This document shows positions 18,696 to 26,952 of a DNA stretch of 64,000 nucleotides, in pieces. Position numbers and translations under genes: made by a program. The number at the start of each line of letters is the position of its first letter. The first letter of the stretch is position 1. The notes under the pieces are model-generated. The model saw only the letters and a list, made by a program, of their open reading frames with translations. It had not been told where the DNA came from and did no database searches. The stretch is from an uncultured Prevotellaceae bacterium (GTDB taxonomy: Bacteria > Bacteroidota > Bacteroidia > Bacteroidales > Bacteroidaceae), in the NCBI GenBank assembly GCA_900316505.1, contig ONDH01000011.1:31703-95702 (forward strand). The letters run 5' to 3'.

Positions 18696-21329
18696 ATGAG
18701 GATTTTAAGATTCATCATACTCACATCCGTCTTTCTTCTTTCTTCGTTTGTGACTCTCAAGGCACAAGTGCAGACAGAGCCAAACGTCGTATACGGACAA
18801 GAGAAGAAGTACGAGATTGGAGGAATCGCTGTGGAAGGTGTCACAAACTACGACGACTACATACTCATCGGACTTTCAGGACTCACCGTTGGCGAGATGA
18901 TTTCCGTACCTGGCGATGAAATCACGGCTGCAGTCAAAAGATATTGGAAACAAGGACTCTTCTCTTCTGTGAAAATTGCGGCAGACAGTATCGTGGATGG
19001 AAAGGTCTATCTGAAAATTGCCCTTGCCATGCGCCCACGCGTGTCGCAAGTCAACATCAATGGTGTGAAGAAGTCGGAACACGATGACCTGATGGAGAAA
19101 ATGGGCATTGTGAAAGGCAATCAGCTGACTCCCAACATGGTGGACAAGGCAAAGATCATCGCCAAAAGATACTTTGACGAGAAAGGTTTCAAGAATGCTG
19201 AGGTGAACATCATGCAGCACGATGACCTTACACAGCAAGGGCAACTCATTGTTGATGTCAACATTGACAAGAAGGAAAAAGTGAAGGTCAACAAAATCCA
19301 CATCTCTGGTAATGAGCATCTTGCCACCAAGAAGTTCCATGGTGGATTCTTCTCAGGCGGTCTCTTGAAGAAAACCAACGAGAAAGGCTTTAAAAGCCTC
19401 TTCAAAGCCAAGAAATTCGTTAAGGACAAGTTTGATGAGGATAAGGAGCGTGTGATTGAGAAATATAACGAACTTGGTTTCCGCGATGCCTATATCGACG
19501 CGGACAGTGTGGTTAATGTGGGTGAGAATCTCGTGGATGTATACCTCCATATTGACGAGGGCGAGAAATACTATGTACGCAACATCAGTTGGGTGGGCAA
19601 CACGCTCTATAGCACGGAGGCACTCCAAAAGACACTCCAGATGAAGCGTGGCGACGTGTACAACACAAAACACATCCGCAAACGCCTGTTGGAAGACGAG
19701 CAATCAGTGACCAACAGCTACTTCAACCAAGGTTATGTCTTCAATCAGGTCAACAGTGTGGAAGTAGATGTGGATGGCGACTCCATCGACCTCGAAATCC
19801 GTATTTCCGAGGGCATCCAGAGTACTATCAACAAAATCAAGATTTATGGTAACACCCGTGTGTACGAGGAAGTTGTGCGTCGTGAGTTCTTGCTGAAACC
19901 CGGTGACCTCTTCTCCATGGATGCCTTCAAACAGACATACATGGAAATTGCACAGATGGGACATTTCGATCCGGAAGCCATGAATCCTAACGAGTGGATC
20001 AAGCCCGACCAGATCAATGGAACCGTCGACCTCGAAGTGGGTTTGACCCCGAAAGCAAGTGACCAGATTGAGTTCTCGCTCGGATGGGGACAGACAGGTG
20101 TCATCGGTAAGGTGGGATTGAAGTTCACCAACTTCTCCATGCGCAACCTCTTCGGCAAGAACCGCCTCCATCGCGGTATCTTCCCACAAGGTGACGCACA
20201 GGAATTGGAACTCAGTGCTTCCACAAATGGCTCTTACTATCAGTCATACAGCATCTCGTTCCTCGACCCATGGTTCGGTCGTAAGCGTCCTAACCAACTC
20301 TCTGTCAGCGCGTTCTTCTCTCGCCAGACAGACATCAGCAGCAGTTACTACAACAGCAGTTACTACAACAACTACTATAATATGCTGTATGGTATGGGCA
20401 ACTACAACAGCAGTTACTACAACAACTACTCCAACTACTACGACCCAGACAAATACATTGAGCTGTTCGGTGTGAGCATCGGTTTTGGAAAGCGCCTATC
20501 ATGGCCTGACAACAACTTCCGATTCAGTGCATCGCTCGGTTACACACGATACATGATGAAGAACTGGGACTACTTCATCATTCAGAACGGCAACTGTAAC
20601 AACATCAACATGACGCTCAACTTGTCACGTTCGATGCTTGACAGCGGTATGTTTCCACGTAGTGGTTCACAAATCAGTGCATCGGTGACGTTCACACCAC
20701 CCTACTCTCTTTGGGACGGAGTGGACTATGAGCACTTGGCGACTGACCCCCGCAATGCCAACTACCAGAACGACATGAGCCGTAAGTACAAGTGGATTGA
20801 GTATCACAAGTGGAAATTCAACTCTCGATTCTTCACTCCATTAGGCAGTGCCCAAAAGTGTTTTGTCCTGATGACACGCTTTGATTTCGGTCTTCTTGGT
20901 CATTACAACATACACAAGAAGTCACCATTCGAGACCTTCTATGTGGGTGGTGATGGTATGTCTGGATACTCCTCCACATACTATTCTGAAACCATTGGTC
21001 TGCGTGGTTATGACAATGGTGCCCTCACACAAGGTTACAACTATGGCTATGCTTACGACCGTATGACACTCGAGCTGCGTTACCCACTCCTGCTGCAAGG
21101 CTCCACTAACATCTACGGATTGGCATTTGCCGAAGCTGGTAACGCTTGGCCAGAACTGAAGAAATTCAATCCTTTCGATATGAAACGTTCAGCTGGTATC
21201 GGTGTTCGACTCTTCCTTCCGATGGTCGGTTTGATGGGTCTTGACTGGGCATACGGCTTTGACAAAATCAACGGAACGAAAACCTATAGCGGAAGTCAGT
21301 TCCACTTCATTCTTGGACAAGAATTTTAA
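18696..21329 (+). CDS. bamA: Outer-membrane protein assembly factor BamA
   Basis: 877 residues. A signal peptide (1-23) is followed by five POTRA-like repeats (about 30-430; for example VAVEGVTNYDDYILIGLSGL and IHISGNEHLATKKF) and a C-terminal Omp85 barrel that includes LRGYDNGALTQG (the conserved RGY-type lid motif) and ends in QFHFILGQEF with a terminal Phe. BamA inserts barrel proteins into the outer membrane. A Tyr/Asn/Ser-rich stretch near residues 547-585 (SSYYNSSYYNNYYN) is an unusual low-complexity loop in the first part of the barrel. The gene is in an operon with uppS and ompH. Confidence 0.96.
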   Translation: MRILRFIILTSVFLLSSFVTLKAQVQTEPNVVYGQEKKYEIGGIAVEGVTNYDDYILIGLSGLTVGEMISVPGDEITAAVKRYWKQGLFSSVKIAADSIVDGKVYLKIALAMRPRVSQVNINGVKKSEHDDLMEKMGIVKGNQLTPNMVDKAKIIAKRYFDEKGFKNAEVNIMQHDDLTQQGQLIVDVNIDKKEKVKVNKIHISGNEHLATKKFHGGFFSGGLLKKTNEKGFKSLFKAKKFVKDKFDEDKERVIEKYNELGFRDAYIDADSVVNVGENLVDVYLHIDEGEKYYVRNISWVGNTLYSTEALQKTLQMKRGDVYNTKHIRKRLLEDEQSVTNSYFNQGYVFNQVNSVEVDVDGDSIDLEIRISEGIQSTINKIKIYGNTRVYEEVVRREFLLKPGDLFSMDAFKQTYMEIAQMGHFDPEAMNPNEWIKPDQINGTVDLEVGLTPKASDQIEFSLGWGQTGVIGKVGLKFTNFSMRNLFGKNRLHRGIFPQGDAQELELSASTNGSYYQSYSISFLDPWFGRKRPNQLSVSAFFSRQTDISSSYYNSSYYNNYYNMLYGMGNYNSSYYNNYSNYYDPDKYIELFGVSIGFGKRLSWPDNNFRFSASLGYTRYMMKNWDYFIIQNGNCNNINMTLNLSRSMLDSGMFPRSGSQISASVTFTPPYSLWDGVDYEHLATDPRNANYQNDMSRKYKWIEYHKWKFNSRFFTPLGSAQKCFVLMTRFDFGLLGHYNIHKKSPFETFYVGGDGMSGYSSTYYSETIGLRGYDNGALTQGYNYGYAYDRMTLELRYPLLLQGSTNIYGLAFAEAGNAWPELKKFNPFDMKRSAGIGVRLFLPMVGLMGLDWAYGFDKINGTKTYSGSQFHFILGQEF

Positions 21330-21372
21330 CCCCCTATACAACGACTCTGATTATTCTCAAAAAATCCAAAAT

Positions 21373-21885
21373 ATGAAAAAGCTTTTATTGACCCTCACCG
21401 TGCTTTTGGCATCCATCGCTGCCAATGCACAGAAGTTTGCGCTTGTTGACATGGAGTACATCCTCAAGAATGTGCCCGCTTACGAACGCGCCAACGAACA
21501 GCTCAACCAAGTTTCAAAAAAGTGGGAAGGCGAAGTGGAAGCATTGCTCAACGAGGCTGAAACACTCTACAAGAAATACCAATCTGAATCAGTGTTCCTC
21601 TCCGATGCACAAAAAACCAAGGCTGAAGAAGCCATCATGGCTAAGGAGAAGGAAGCCAGCGATTTGAAAAAGAAATACTTTGGTGGGGAAGGCGAGCTTT
21701 ACAAGAAGCGTCAGAGCCTGCTCGCACCCATTCAAGACGAAATCTACAACGCCGTCAAGGACATCTGTGACCAAAAAGGTTACCAGCTTGTACTCGATCG
21801 TGCTTCTGGTGGTAGCATCATCTATGCCTCCCCAAAGATTGACATCAGCGAGGAAGTGCTCCTGAAACTAGGCTACACCCACTAA
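21373..21885 (+). CDS. OmpH/Skp-family periplasmic chaperone (first copy)
   Basis: 170 residues from MKKLLLTLTVLL, with a signal peptide ending NAQ. The sequence KFALVDMEYILKNVPAYERANEQL at the mature start, a Lys/Glu-rich coiled-coil middle (about 45-115) and a C-terminal strand segment (YQLVLDRASGGSIIYASP) are typical of OmpH/Skp chaperones, which escort unfolded barrel proteins to BamA. It follows bamA by 43 bases and is clearly part of the operon. Confidence 0.93.
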   Translation: MKKLLLTLTVLLASIAANAQKFALVDMEYILKNVPAYERANEQLNQVSKKWEGEVEALLNEAETLYKKYQSESVFLSDAQKTKAEEAIMAKEKEASDLKKKYFGGEGELYKKRQSLLAPIQDEIYNAVKDICDQKGYQLVLDRASGGSIIYASPKIDISEEVLLKLGYTH

Positions 21886-21959
21886 AAACATTCTTTTGAA
21901 GACAAGACTATCCAGAAGAGAAACAAAACAATTAAAAACCTAATAACTCAACAAAAACA

Positions 21960-22451
21960 ATGAAAAAGATTATTTTCGCGATGCTCTTGGCTTTGCCAAT
22001 GACCACGTTCGCACAGAAAATTGGACACGTAGATGTAGATGCAGTTGCTCAGGGCATGGCTGAGGTTACTGCACTCCAGACAGAAATTCAGAATCTCCAG
22101 AAGCAGTTCGATGATGAGCTGAAGCGCAAGGAAGCTGACATTCAGGCAAAGAACGATGCCTATGAGAAGGAAAAGGCAACCCTCTCTGAGACACTCCGCA
22201 CTTATCGTGAGCAGGACATCCAGAAGGCCATCCAGGAATACCGTCAGTTTGGCGAGACCAGCGAACAGGAACTGCAGAAAACCTATCAAACCAAGATGGG
22301 TGAGATTCAGGAGAAAATCATGAAAGCAGTACAAGAAGTGGGTGCCGCTGGTGGCTTCACTTATATCATTCCTGCCGGCGCATGCGCTTACATTGGTACA
22401 GGTGCCACCGACATCACCAGCCAGGTGAAAGCGAAGGTGGGCGCTAAGTAA
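21960..22451 (+). CDS. OmpH/Skp-family periplasmic chaperone (second copy)
   Basis: 163 residues. A signal peptide (MKKIIFAMLLALPMTTFAQ) is followed by KIGHVDVDAVAQGMAEV, a coiled coil rich in Gln/Lys/Glu (about 35-115) and the C-terminal GAAGGFTYIIPAG. It is closest in layout to canonical OmpH. It follows the first copy by 74 bases. Confidence 0.93.
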   Translation: MKKIIFAMLLALPMTTFAQKIGHVDVDAVAQGMAEVTALQTEIQNLQKQFDDELKRKEADIQAKNDAYEKEKATLSETLRTYREQDIQKAIQEYRQFGETSEQELQKTYQTKMGEIQEKIMKAVQEVGAAGGFTYIIPAGACAYIGTGATDITSQVKAKVGAK

Positions 22452-22516
22452 GGCTTAGAGTTTAGAGTCTAGTGTTTAGAGTTTAGAGCTTAAAGCTTAG
22501 GACTTATAACTTTTAT

Positions 22517-23071
22517 ATGAAGAAAATATTCACATTGATAGCACTGTTTGCTTGTGTTGGCATGATTGCGGCACAGGAAACAGTGCTTTCCTCTTCCAAC
22601 ACCCCTCAGCAGGTACTCATTCAGCCTCAACACTTCGGTTATCTCTCCTACAACGACGTGCTTCACGCCATGCCTCAATATCAGCAGGCGATGAAAAGTC
22701 TGGAAGAACTGAAGAAGACCTACGACCAAGAGATGGAACGGGCAGAACAAGACTTCTCCAAGAAATTCACCGAATATCTTGACGGGCAGAAGACTTTCCC
22801 TGAGAACATCATGCTCAAACGTCAGAAGGAGCTGCAACAGCTGATGGAACAAAGTCTCCATTTCCAAAAGGAAGCCCAAGAACTGCTGACCAAGGCAGAG
22901 GAAGAACTGATGGAACCCGTCCACACATTGCTGAAGGATGCCATCAATGCTGTCGGCAAGAAACGAAACTATGCCTACGTGCTCAACACCGATGTCAACG
23001 CCTATCCTTACATCAGCAGCGATGGCGAAAACTGTACCGATGCAGTGCTGATTGAGTTGGGCATTAAATAA
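22517..23071 (+). CDS. OmpH/Skp-family protein (third, divergent copy)
   Basis: 184 residues. A signal peptide (ending AAQ) is followed by FGYLSYNDVLHAMPQYQQAMKSLEEL, a coiled coil (about 60-135) and a C-terminal KRNYAYVLNTDVNAYPYIS segment. It is more divergent than the other two copies, with an extended N-terminal linker. The gap before it holds AGTTTAG-type heptamers (22453-22492). It ends 15 bases before murI. Confidence 0.88.
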   Translation: MKKIFTLIALFACVGMIAAQETVLSSSNTPQQVLIQPQHFGYLSYNDVLHAMPQYQQAMKSLEELKKTYDQEMERAEQDFSKKFTEYLDGQKTFPENIMLKRQKELQQLMEQSLHFQKEAQELLTKAEEELMEPVHTLLKDAINAVGKKRNYAYVLNTDVNAYPYISSDGENCTDAVLIELGIK

Positions 23072-23086
23072 AATGGTACATTGTAA

Positions 23087-23959
23087 ATGACCTCAGGCAA
23101 TATTGGCATCTTCGATTCCGGCTTTGGCGGACTGACCATCCTTGATGGCATCCGTCAACGCATGCCAGAATACGATTACATCTATCTCGGCGACAATGCG
23201 CGTGCCCCCTACGGTACGCGTTCGTTCGATGTGGTGTATGAGTTCACCCTCCAAGCCGTCAAGAAACTCTTCGAGATGGATTGCCCGTTGGTCATTCTCG
23301 GTTGCAACACCGCCTCAGCCAAAGCCCTGCGTTCCATTCAGCAGAAGTACCTTCCCAAGTATGCTCCCGACCGACGCGTGCTCGGCGTGATTCGTCCAAC
23401 GGCTGAAGTGGTGGGCACAATCTCCCGCACCAAACACATCGGGGTGCTTGCCACAGAAGGAACCATCAAGTCAGAGTCCTATAAATTGGAAATCGAAAAA
23501 TTGCACCCTGACTGCACCATCGTCGGACAAGCCTGTCCCATGTGGGTTCCCCTCGTCGAGAACAACGAATTCGACAAACCCGGTGCGGACTATTTCGTCA
23601 AGGACTCCCTCCAGAAACTCCTCAACCAAGACCCTCTCATCGACACCATCATCCTTGGCTGCACCCATTATCCCCTGCTGCTCCCGAAAATAAAGCAGCA
23701 ACTCGCTCAACTCTCAACTGTCAACTGTCAATTGTCAACTGTCAATTGTCAACTGTCAACTCCCCAAATCATTCCCCAAGGTCAATACATCGCCTCCAGC
23801 CTTGAGGATTATCTTCGCCGTCATCCTGAAATGGATGAAAGGCTCACCCGTGGAGGCACATGCCAATACCTCACCACCGAATCTGCCAGCAAGTTCCGCG
23901 AATGTGCCAGCCTCTTCCTCCACGAAGAAGTCAATGCACAACACATCACGCTTAGCTAA
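23087..23959 (+). CDS. murI: Glutamate racemase with in-frame repeat insertion
   Basis: 290 residues. The enzyme makes D-glutamate for peptidoglycan using two cysteines: Cys73 in LGCNTASAKA and the second near residue 192 in LGCTHYPLLLP. N-terminal IFDSGFGGLTIL and YLGDNARAPYG are diagnostic. About residues 207-225 (LSTVNCQL repeated) are encoded by TCAACTG/TCAATTG heptamers and do not belong to the family. The frame continues intact into PQIIPQGQYIASSL, so the gene reads through the insertion. It is the last gene of the bamA operon. Confidence 0.95.
   Translation: MTSGNIGIFDSGFGGLTILDGIRQRMPEYDYIYLGDNARAPYGTRSFDVVYEFTLQAVKKLFEMDCPLVILGCNTASAKALRSIQQKYLPKYAPDRRVLGVIRPTAEVVGTISRTKHIGVLATEGTIKSESYKLEIEKLHPDCTIVGQACPMWVPLVENNEFDKPGADYFVKDSLQKLLNQDPLIDTIILGCTHYPLLLPKIKQQLAQLSTVNCQLSTVNCQLSTPQIIPQGQYIASSLEDYLRRHPEMDERLTRGGTCQYLTTESASKFRECASLFLHEEVNAQHITLS
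23706..23762. repeat. Heptamer repeat inside murI
   Basis: Eight or so tandem heptamers of TCAACTG/TCAATTG between the KIKQQLAQ and PQIIPQ codons. Each group of three heptamers encodes a seven-residue peptide (STVNCQL). Confidence 0.9.
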
Positions 23960-24043
23960 TCAGGTTTATTCTTCCCCTCATATCCGCAGTATTTCTATAG
24001 CGAAGCGGATAGCGTCGCATCATCAATAAGGCACTTCAGCTGA

Positions 24044-24108
24044 ACTACACTCCTCTCTCTCCTTGAAAAAGTTAGAGAAATATTTGGAGGAGAAAGAAAA
24101 ATGTAGTT
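24044..24108. promoter_or_regulatory. Imperfect inverted repeat before toxin-antitoxin pair
   Basis: CTACACTCCTC...CTCC is opposed by GGAGGAG...TGTAG around an AT-rich loop, ending 30 bases before the antitoxin ATG. It may be an operator, or a terminator for murI. A near -7 sequence TTAATTTG lies at 24107-24114. Confidence 0.4.
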
Positions 24109-24137
24109 AATTTGCAAGCGAATAAATAGAAAACACA

Positions 24138-24344
24138 ATGAATACAACAGCATCTTATCAAACATTGAATCTGACAGTGCCTCACGCAGATGTGAGTTTC
24201 TTGAGAACTCTGTCGAAAAAGATGGGGTGGAATATCCGTGCAGAGCGTAAAAGCGGGATAGAGAAGGGACTTGATGACATTCGCAAAGGAAAACTGTATC
24301 ATGCGAAGAACTCCGAAGATTTATTGAAACAAATCCTTGGATAA
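24138..24344 (+). CDS. Antitoxin of a YafQ-type toxin-antitoxin pair
   Basis: 68 residues. The N-terminus QTLNLTVPHADVSFLRTLSKKMGW has the beta strand then helix layout of ribbon-helix-helix-type antitoxins. The C-terminus (KGLDDIRKGKLYHAKNSEDLLKQIL) is the toxin-binding type. It ends 3 bases before the toxin start. The assignment rests mostly on the neighbour; as a rule such antitoxins neutralise the toxin and repress their own promoter. Confidence 0.82.
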   Translation: MNTTASYQTLNLTVPHADVSFLRTLSKKMGWNIRAERKSGIEKGLDDIRKGKLYHAKNSEDLLKQILG

Positions 24345-24347
24345 GTT

Positions 24348-24620
24348 ATGTACGAAGTCATATATACTGGTCAGTTCAAGCGATCCCTGAAACTTTGTGT
24401 CCGTCGCGGACTTGATGTCACAATCTTCACAAAGGCACTTGACATTCTGCAGGCAAAGGGTGAACTACCTCAAGAGTATAAGCCACACAAACTCCAAGGT
24501 AAATACAAAGGTTGTTGGGAATGTCATTTACAACCTGATTGGTTGTTAATATGGCAACAGAATGACAATCAATTGTATTTGATTCTTGTCGATACTGGCA
24601 CACATTCAGATGTATTCTAA
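24348..24620 (+). CDS. YafQ-family mRNA interferase toxin
   Basis: 90 residues. MYEVIYTGQFKRSLK, HKLQGKYKGCWECHLQPDWLLIW and DTGTHSDVF align with YafQ of E. coli, a ribosome-dependent mRNA endonuclease. The histidines corresponding to His50, His63 and His87 and the Asp67/Trp68 pair are present. The position of Arg83 (RTGTH in E. coli, recalled from memory) is Asp here. That change could weaken activity or mark a subfamily difference. A terminator follows at 24662. Confidence 0.9.
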   Translation: MYEVIYTGQFKRSLKLCVRRGLDVTIFTKALDILQAKGELPQEYKPHKLQGKYKGCWECHLQPDWLLIWQQNDNQLYLILVDTGTHSDVF

Positions 24621-24661
24621 AAGAAGACTACCAATAAACTAGAAAAAGGTATCCAAATAAC

Positions 24662-24693
24662 AAGCCCACCGCTACCTGATGCGATGGGCTTTT
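24662..24693. terminator. Shared terminator between toxin gene and tRNA-Pro
   Basis: AAGCCCACCGC / GCGATGGGCTT around an 8-base loop. A T run follows on the plus strand and a TTGTTATTT run on the minus strand, so it can stop transcription from both sides. Confidence 0.8.
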
Positions 24694-24699
24694 CTTGGG

Positions 24700-24772
24700 T
24701 CGGGATGACGTGACTCGAACACGCGACCCCTACGTCCCGAACGTAGTGCGCTACCAACTGCGCTACATCCCG
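24700..24772 (-). tRNA. tRNA-Pro(CGG)
   Basis: 73 bases. The acceptor stem CGGGATG pairs with CATCCCG and the discriminator is A. The D arm contains GTAGCGCAGTTGGTAGCGC. The anticodon stem CTACG/CGTAG closes a loop TTCGGGA with anticodon CGG, reading CCG. The T arm contains GTTCGAGTC. The 3' CCA is not encoded (CCC follows). Confidence 0.96.
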
Positions 24773-24789
24773 ATTTTCATAATCGGGTG

Positions 24790-24797
24790 CAAAGATA
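24790..24797 (-). promoter_or_regulatory. -7 element for tRNA-Pro
   Basis: TATCTTTG on the minus strand, 17 bases before the tRNA 5' end. Confidence 0.6.
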
Positions 24798-25110
24798 CAA
24801 AAAAGTTAGGAGTTAGAAGTGACCACTCGGAAGTTTTTTTGAACACAGGAGCATTTTGAGGGAAAAATTGCAAACTAAATGTTGCAACTCCTTTGCAAAA
24901 GTAGTCAAAAAAGGGGCGGGAAATGATAAATAAATAAAAAAAAGAAGAAAAGATAAGCGTGTCCCTTTGCCCATAGCGGAGAAATGCTTAACTTTGTGCT
25001 TGATTTTGACAAAATCCGTGGAACTTCTTGGTTTCATGGAATGTTAGTTAAGCATCAATAATACGGTAAAGAGATTAATTATTCATTAAATTTATAAACA
25101 CAAAAGTACT
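24798..25110 (+). promoter_or_regulatory. pckA upstream region, -7 element at 24989-24996
   Basis: This is a 313-base stretch without a gene. TAACTTTG at 24989-24996 is the likely pckA promoter, giving a leader of about 105 bases with no obvious riboswitch-like stem. Upstream is A-rich sequence and one GTTAGGA heptamer word. Confidence 0.55.
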
Positions 25111-26721
25111 ATGGCATTAGATTTGACAAAGTATGGTATCACTGGTTCTACAGTGATTGCACACAATCCTTCTTACGAGGAGCTTTACAAGGCTGAAGTT
25201 GACCCATCTCTCACTGGTTACGAGGTTGGTCAGGAAACTGAACTCGGCGCTGTGAACGTGATGACTGGTATCTTCACAGGTCGTTCTCCTAAGGATAAGT
25301 ACATCGTGGATAACGATGAGAGCCACAACAACGTATGGTGGACTTCTGAGGAGTACAAGAACGACAACCACCCAATGTCTGAAGATGTATGGGCTAAGGT
25401 GAAGGAAATCGCAAAGAAGGAGCTCTCTAACAAGAACCTCTATGTAGTTGATGCATTCTGCGGTGCAAACGAGGCTACTCGTCTCGCTGTTCGCTTCATC
25501 GTTGAGGTGGCTTGGCAGGCTCACTTCGTTGAGAACATGTTCATCCGTCCAACAGAGGAGGAACTGAAGAACTTCGAACCAAACTTCGTCATCTACAACG
25601 CTTCTAAGGCTAAGGTGGAGAACTACAAGGAACTCGGCCTCAACTCTGAAACTTGTGTTGCCTTCAACACTAAGAGCCGCGAGCAGGTAATCATCAACAC
25701 TTGGTATGGTGGTGAGATGAAGAAGGGTATGTTCTCTATGCAGAACTACTACCTCCCACTCAAGGGCATCGCTTCTATGCACTGCTCTGCCAACACTGAT
25801 ATGGAAGGTAAGAACACTGCTATCTTCTTCGGTCTCTCTGGTACAGGTAAGACTACCCTTTCTACCGATCCTAAGCGTCTCCTCATCGGTGACGACGAGC
25901 ACGGATGGGACGACGAGGGCGTGTTCAACCTCGAAGGTGGTTGCTACGCTAAGGTGATCAACCTCTCTAAGGAAAACGAGCCTGACATCTACGGTGCTAT
26001 CAAGCGCGACGCTCTCCTCGAGAACGTAACGGTAGCTAAGGACGGTAAGATTGACTTCGCTGACAAGAGCGTAACTGAGAACACTCGTGTGTCTTACCCA
26101 ATCGACCACATCAAGAACATTGTGAAGAAGGTGGCTGGCAAGAGCGCTGGTCCTGCAGCAAAGAACGTTATCTTCCTTTCTGCTGACGCATTCGGCGTGC
26201 TGCCTCCAGTGTCTATCCTCACTCCTGAGCAGACTCAGTACTACTTCCTCTCTGGTTTCACTGCAAAGCTCGCAGGTACAGAGCGTGGTATCACTGAACC
26301 TACTCCTACTTTCTCTGCTTGCTTCGGTCAGGCATTCCTCGAGCTGCACCCAACGAAGTATGCTGAGGAGCTCGTGAAGAAGATGCAGAAGAGCGGCGCT
26401 AAGGCTTACCTCGTCAACACTGGTTGGAACGGTACTGGCAAGCGCATCTCTATTCCTGATACTCGTGGTATCATCGACGCTATCCTCGATGGTTCTATCC
26501 TCAAGGCTGAGACTAAGAAGATTCCATTCTTCGACTTCGAGGTTCCAACAGCTCTGCCAAACGTGAACCCAGCTATCCTCGACCCACGCGACACTTATGC
26601 TGACGCTTCTGTATGGGAAGAGAAGGCTAAGGATCTCGCTGGCCGCTTCATCAAGAACTTCAACAAGTACACCACCAACGAAGCTGGTAAGGCTCTCGTT
26701 GCAGCTGGTCCAAAGCTCTAA
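25111..26721 (+). CDS. pckA: ATP-dependent phosphoenolpyruvate carboxykinase
   Basis: 536 residues. The enzyme interconverts oxaloacetate and phosphoenolpyruvate; in Bacteroidales it works largely in the carboxylating direction to fix CO2 toward succinate. Motifs: [11 protein letters not shown] near 54-64, [13 protein letters not shown], the kinase-1a P-loop [11 protein letters not shown] (about 241-251), [15 protein letters not shown] metal site and ISIPDTR near the C-terminus. Codon choice is strongly biased (GGT, CTC, AAC, AAG), unlike most neighbours, pointing to high expression. A long promoter leader precedes it and a terminator follows. Confidence 0.98.
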   Translation: MALDLTKYGITGSTVIAHNPSYEELYKAEVDPSLTGYEVGQETELGAVNVMTGIFTGRSPKDKYIVDNDESHNNVWWTSEEYKNDNHPMSEDVWAKVKEIAKKELSNKNLYVVDAFCGANEATRLAVRFIVEVAWQAHFVENMFIRPTEEELKNFEPNFVIYNASKAKVENYKELGLNSETCVAFNTKSREQVIINTWYGGEMKKGMFSMQNYYLPLKGIASMHCSANTDMEGKNTAIFFGLSGTGKTTLSTDPKRLLIGDDEHGWDDEGVFNLEGGCYAKVINLSKENEPDIYGAIKRDALLENVTVAKDGKIDFADKSVTENTRVSYPIDHIKNIVKKVAGKSAGPAAKNVIFLSADAFGVLPPVSILTPEQTQYYFLSGFTAKLAGTERGITEPTPTFSACFGQAFLELHPTKYAEELVKKMQKSGAKAYLVNTGWNGTGKRISIPDTRGIIDAILDGSILKAETKKIPFFDFEVPTALPNVNPAILDPRDTYADASVWEEKAKDLAGRFIKNFNKYTTNEAGKALVAAGPKL

Positions 26722-26745
26722 GCTTTACACTTGTTCATTCATAGC

Positions 26746-26781
26746 AAAGTGGCACTCGACAACCTCGGGTGCCACTTTTTT
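26746..26781 (+). terminator. Rho-independent terminator after pckA
   Basis: AAAGTGGCAC / GTGCCACTTT with a loop of about 15 bases, followed by TTTTT. Confidence 0.85.
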
Positions 26782-26867
26782 ACATCTTAAAAACAAAATT
26801 AACCAATTAACCAATTAACTTTAACCTTTTAAGGGGTCTTTAACTTCCCAAAGCAATGTTACTGGAA

Positions 26868-26926
26868 TTTTTCACTTTTCACCCTTCACTTTTCAATTTA
26901 ATTTTTCACTTTTCAATCAATTTTCG
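26868..26926. repeat. TTTTCAC-type heptamers before RNase H promoter
   Basis: TTTTTCACTTTTCACCCTTC and related TTTTCAC/TTTTCAA words occupy the -33 zone upstream of the promoter at 26927. Confidence 0.6.
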
Positions 26927-26934
26927 TACCTTTG
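26927..26934 (+). promoter_or_regulatory. -7 element for RNase H gene
   Basis: TACCTTTG followed by CATC, 18 bases before the ATG at 26953. It excludes the upstream ATG at 26932. Confidence 0.65.
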
Positions 26935-26952
26935 CATCAAAAGCAACAAACA

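Noticed and set aside
23706..23762. murI as a pseudogene because of the repeat
   Set aside because: The frame is open on both sides and both catalytic cysteines and flanking motifs are present.
25117..26349. A 410-residue open frame on the minus strand opposite pckA
   Set aside because: It mirrors the biased codons of pckA, has no recognisable motif, and pckA itself is certain.
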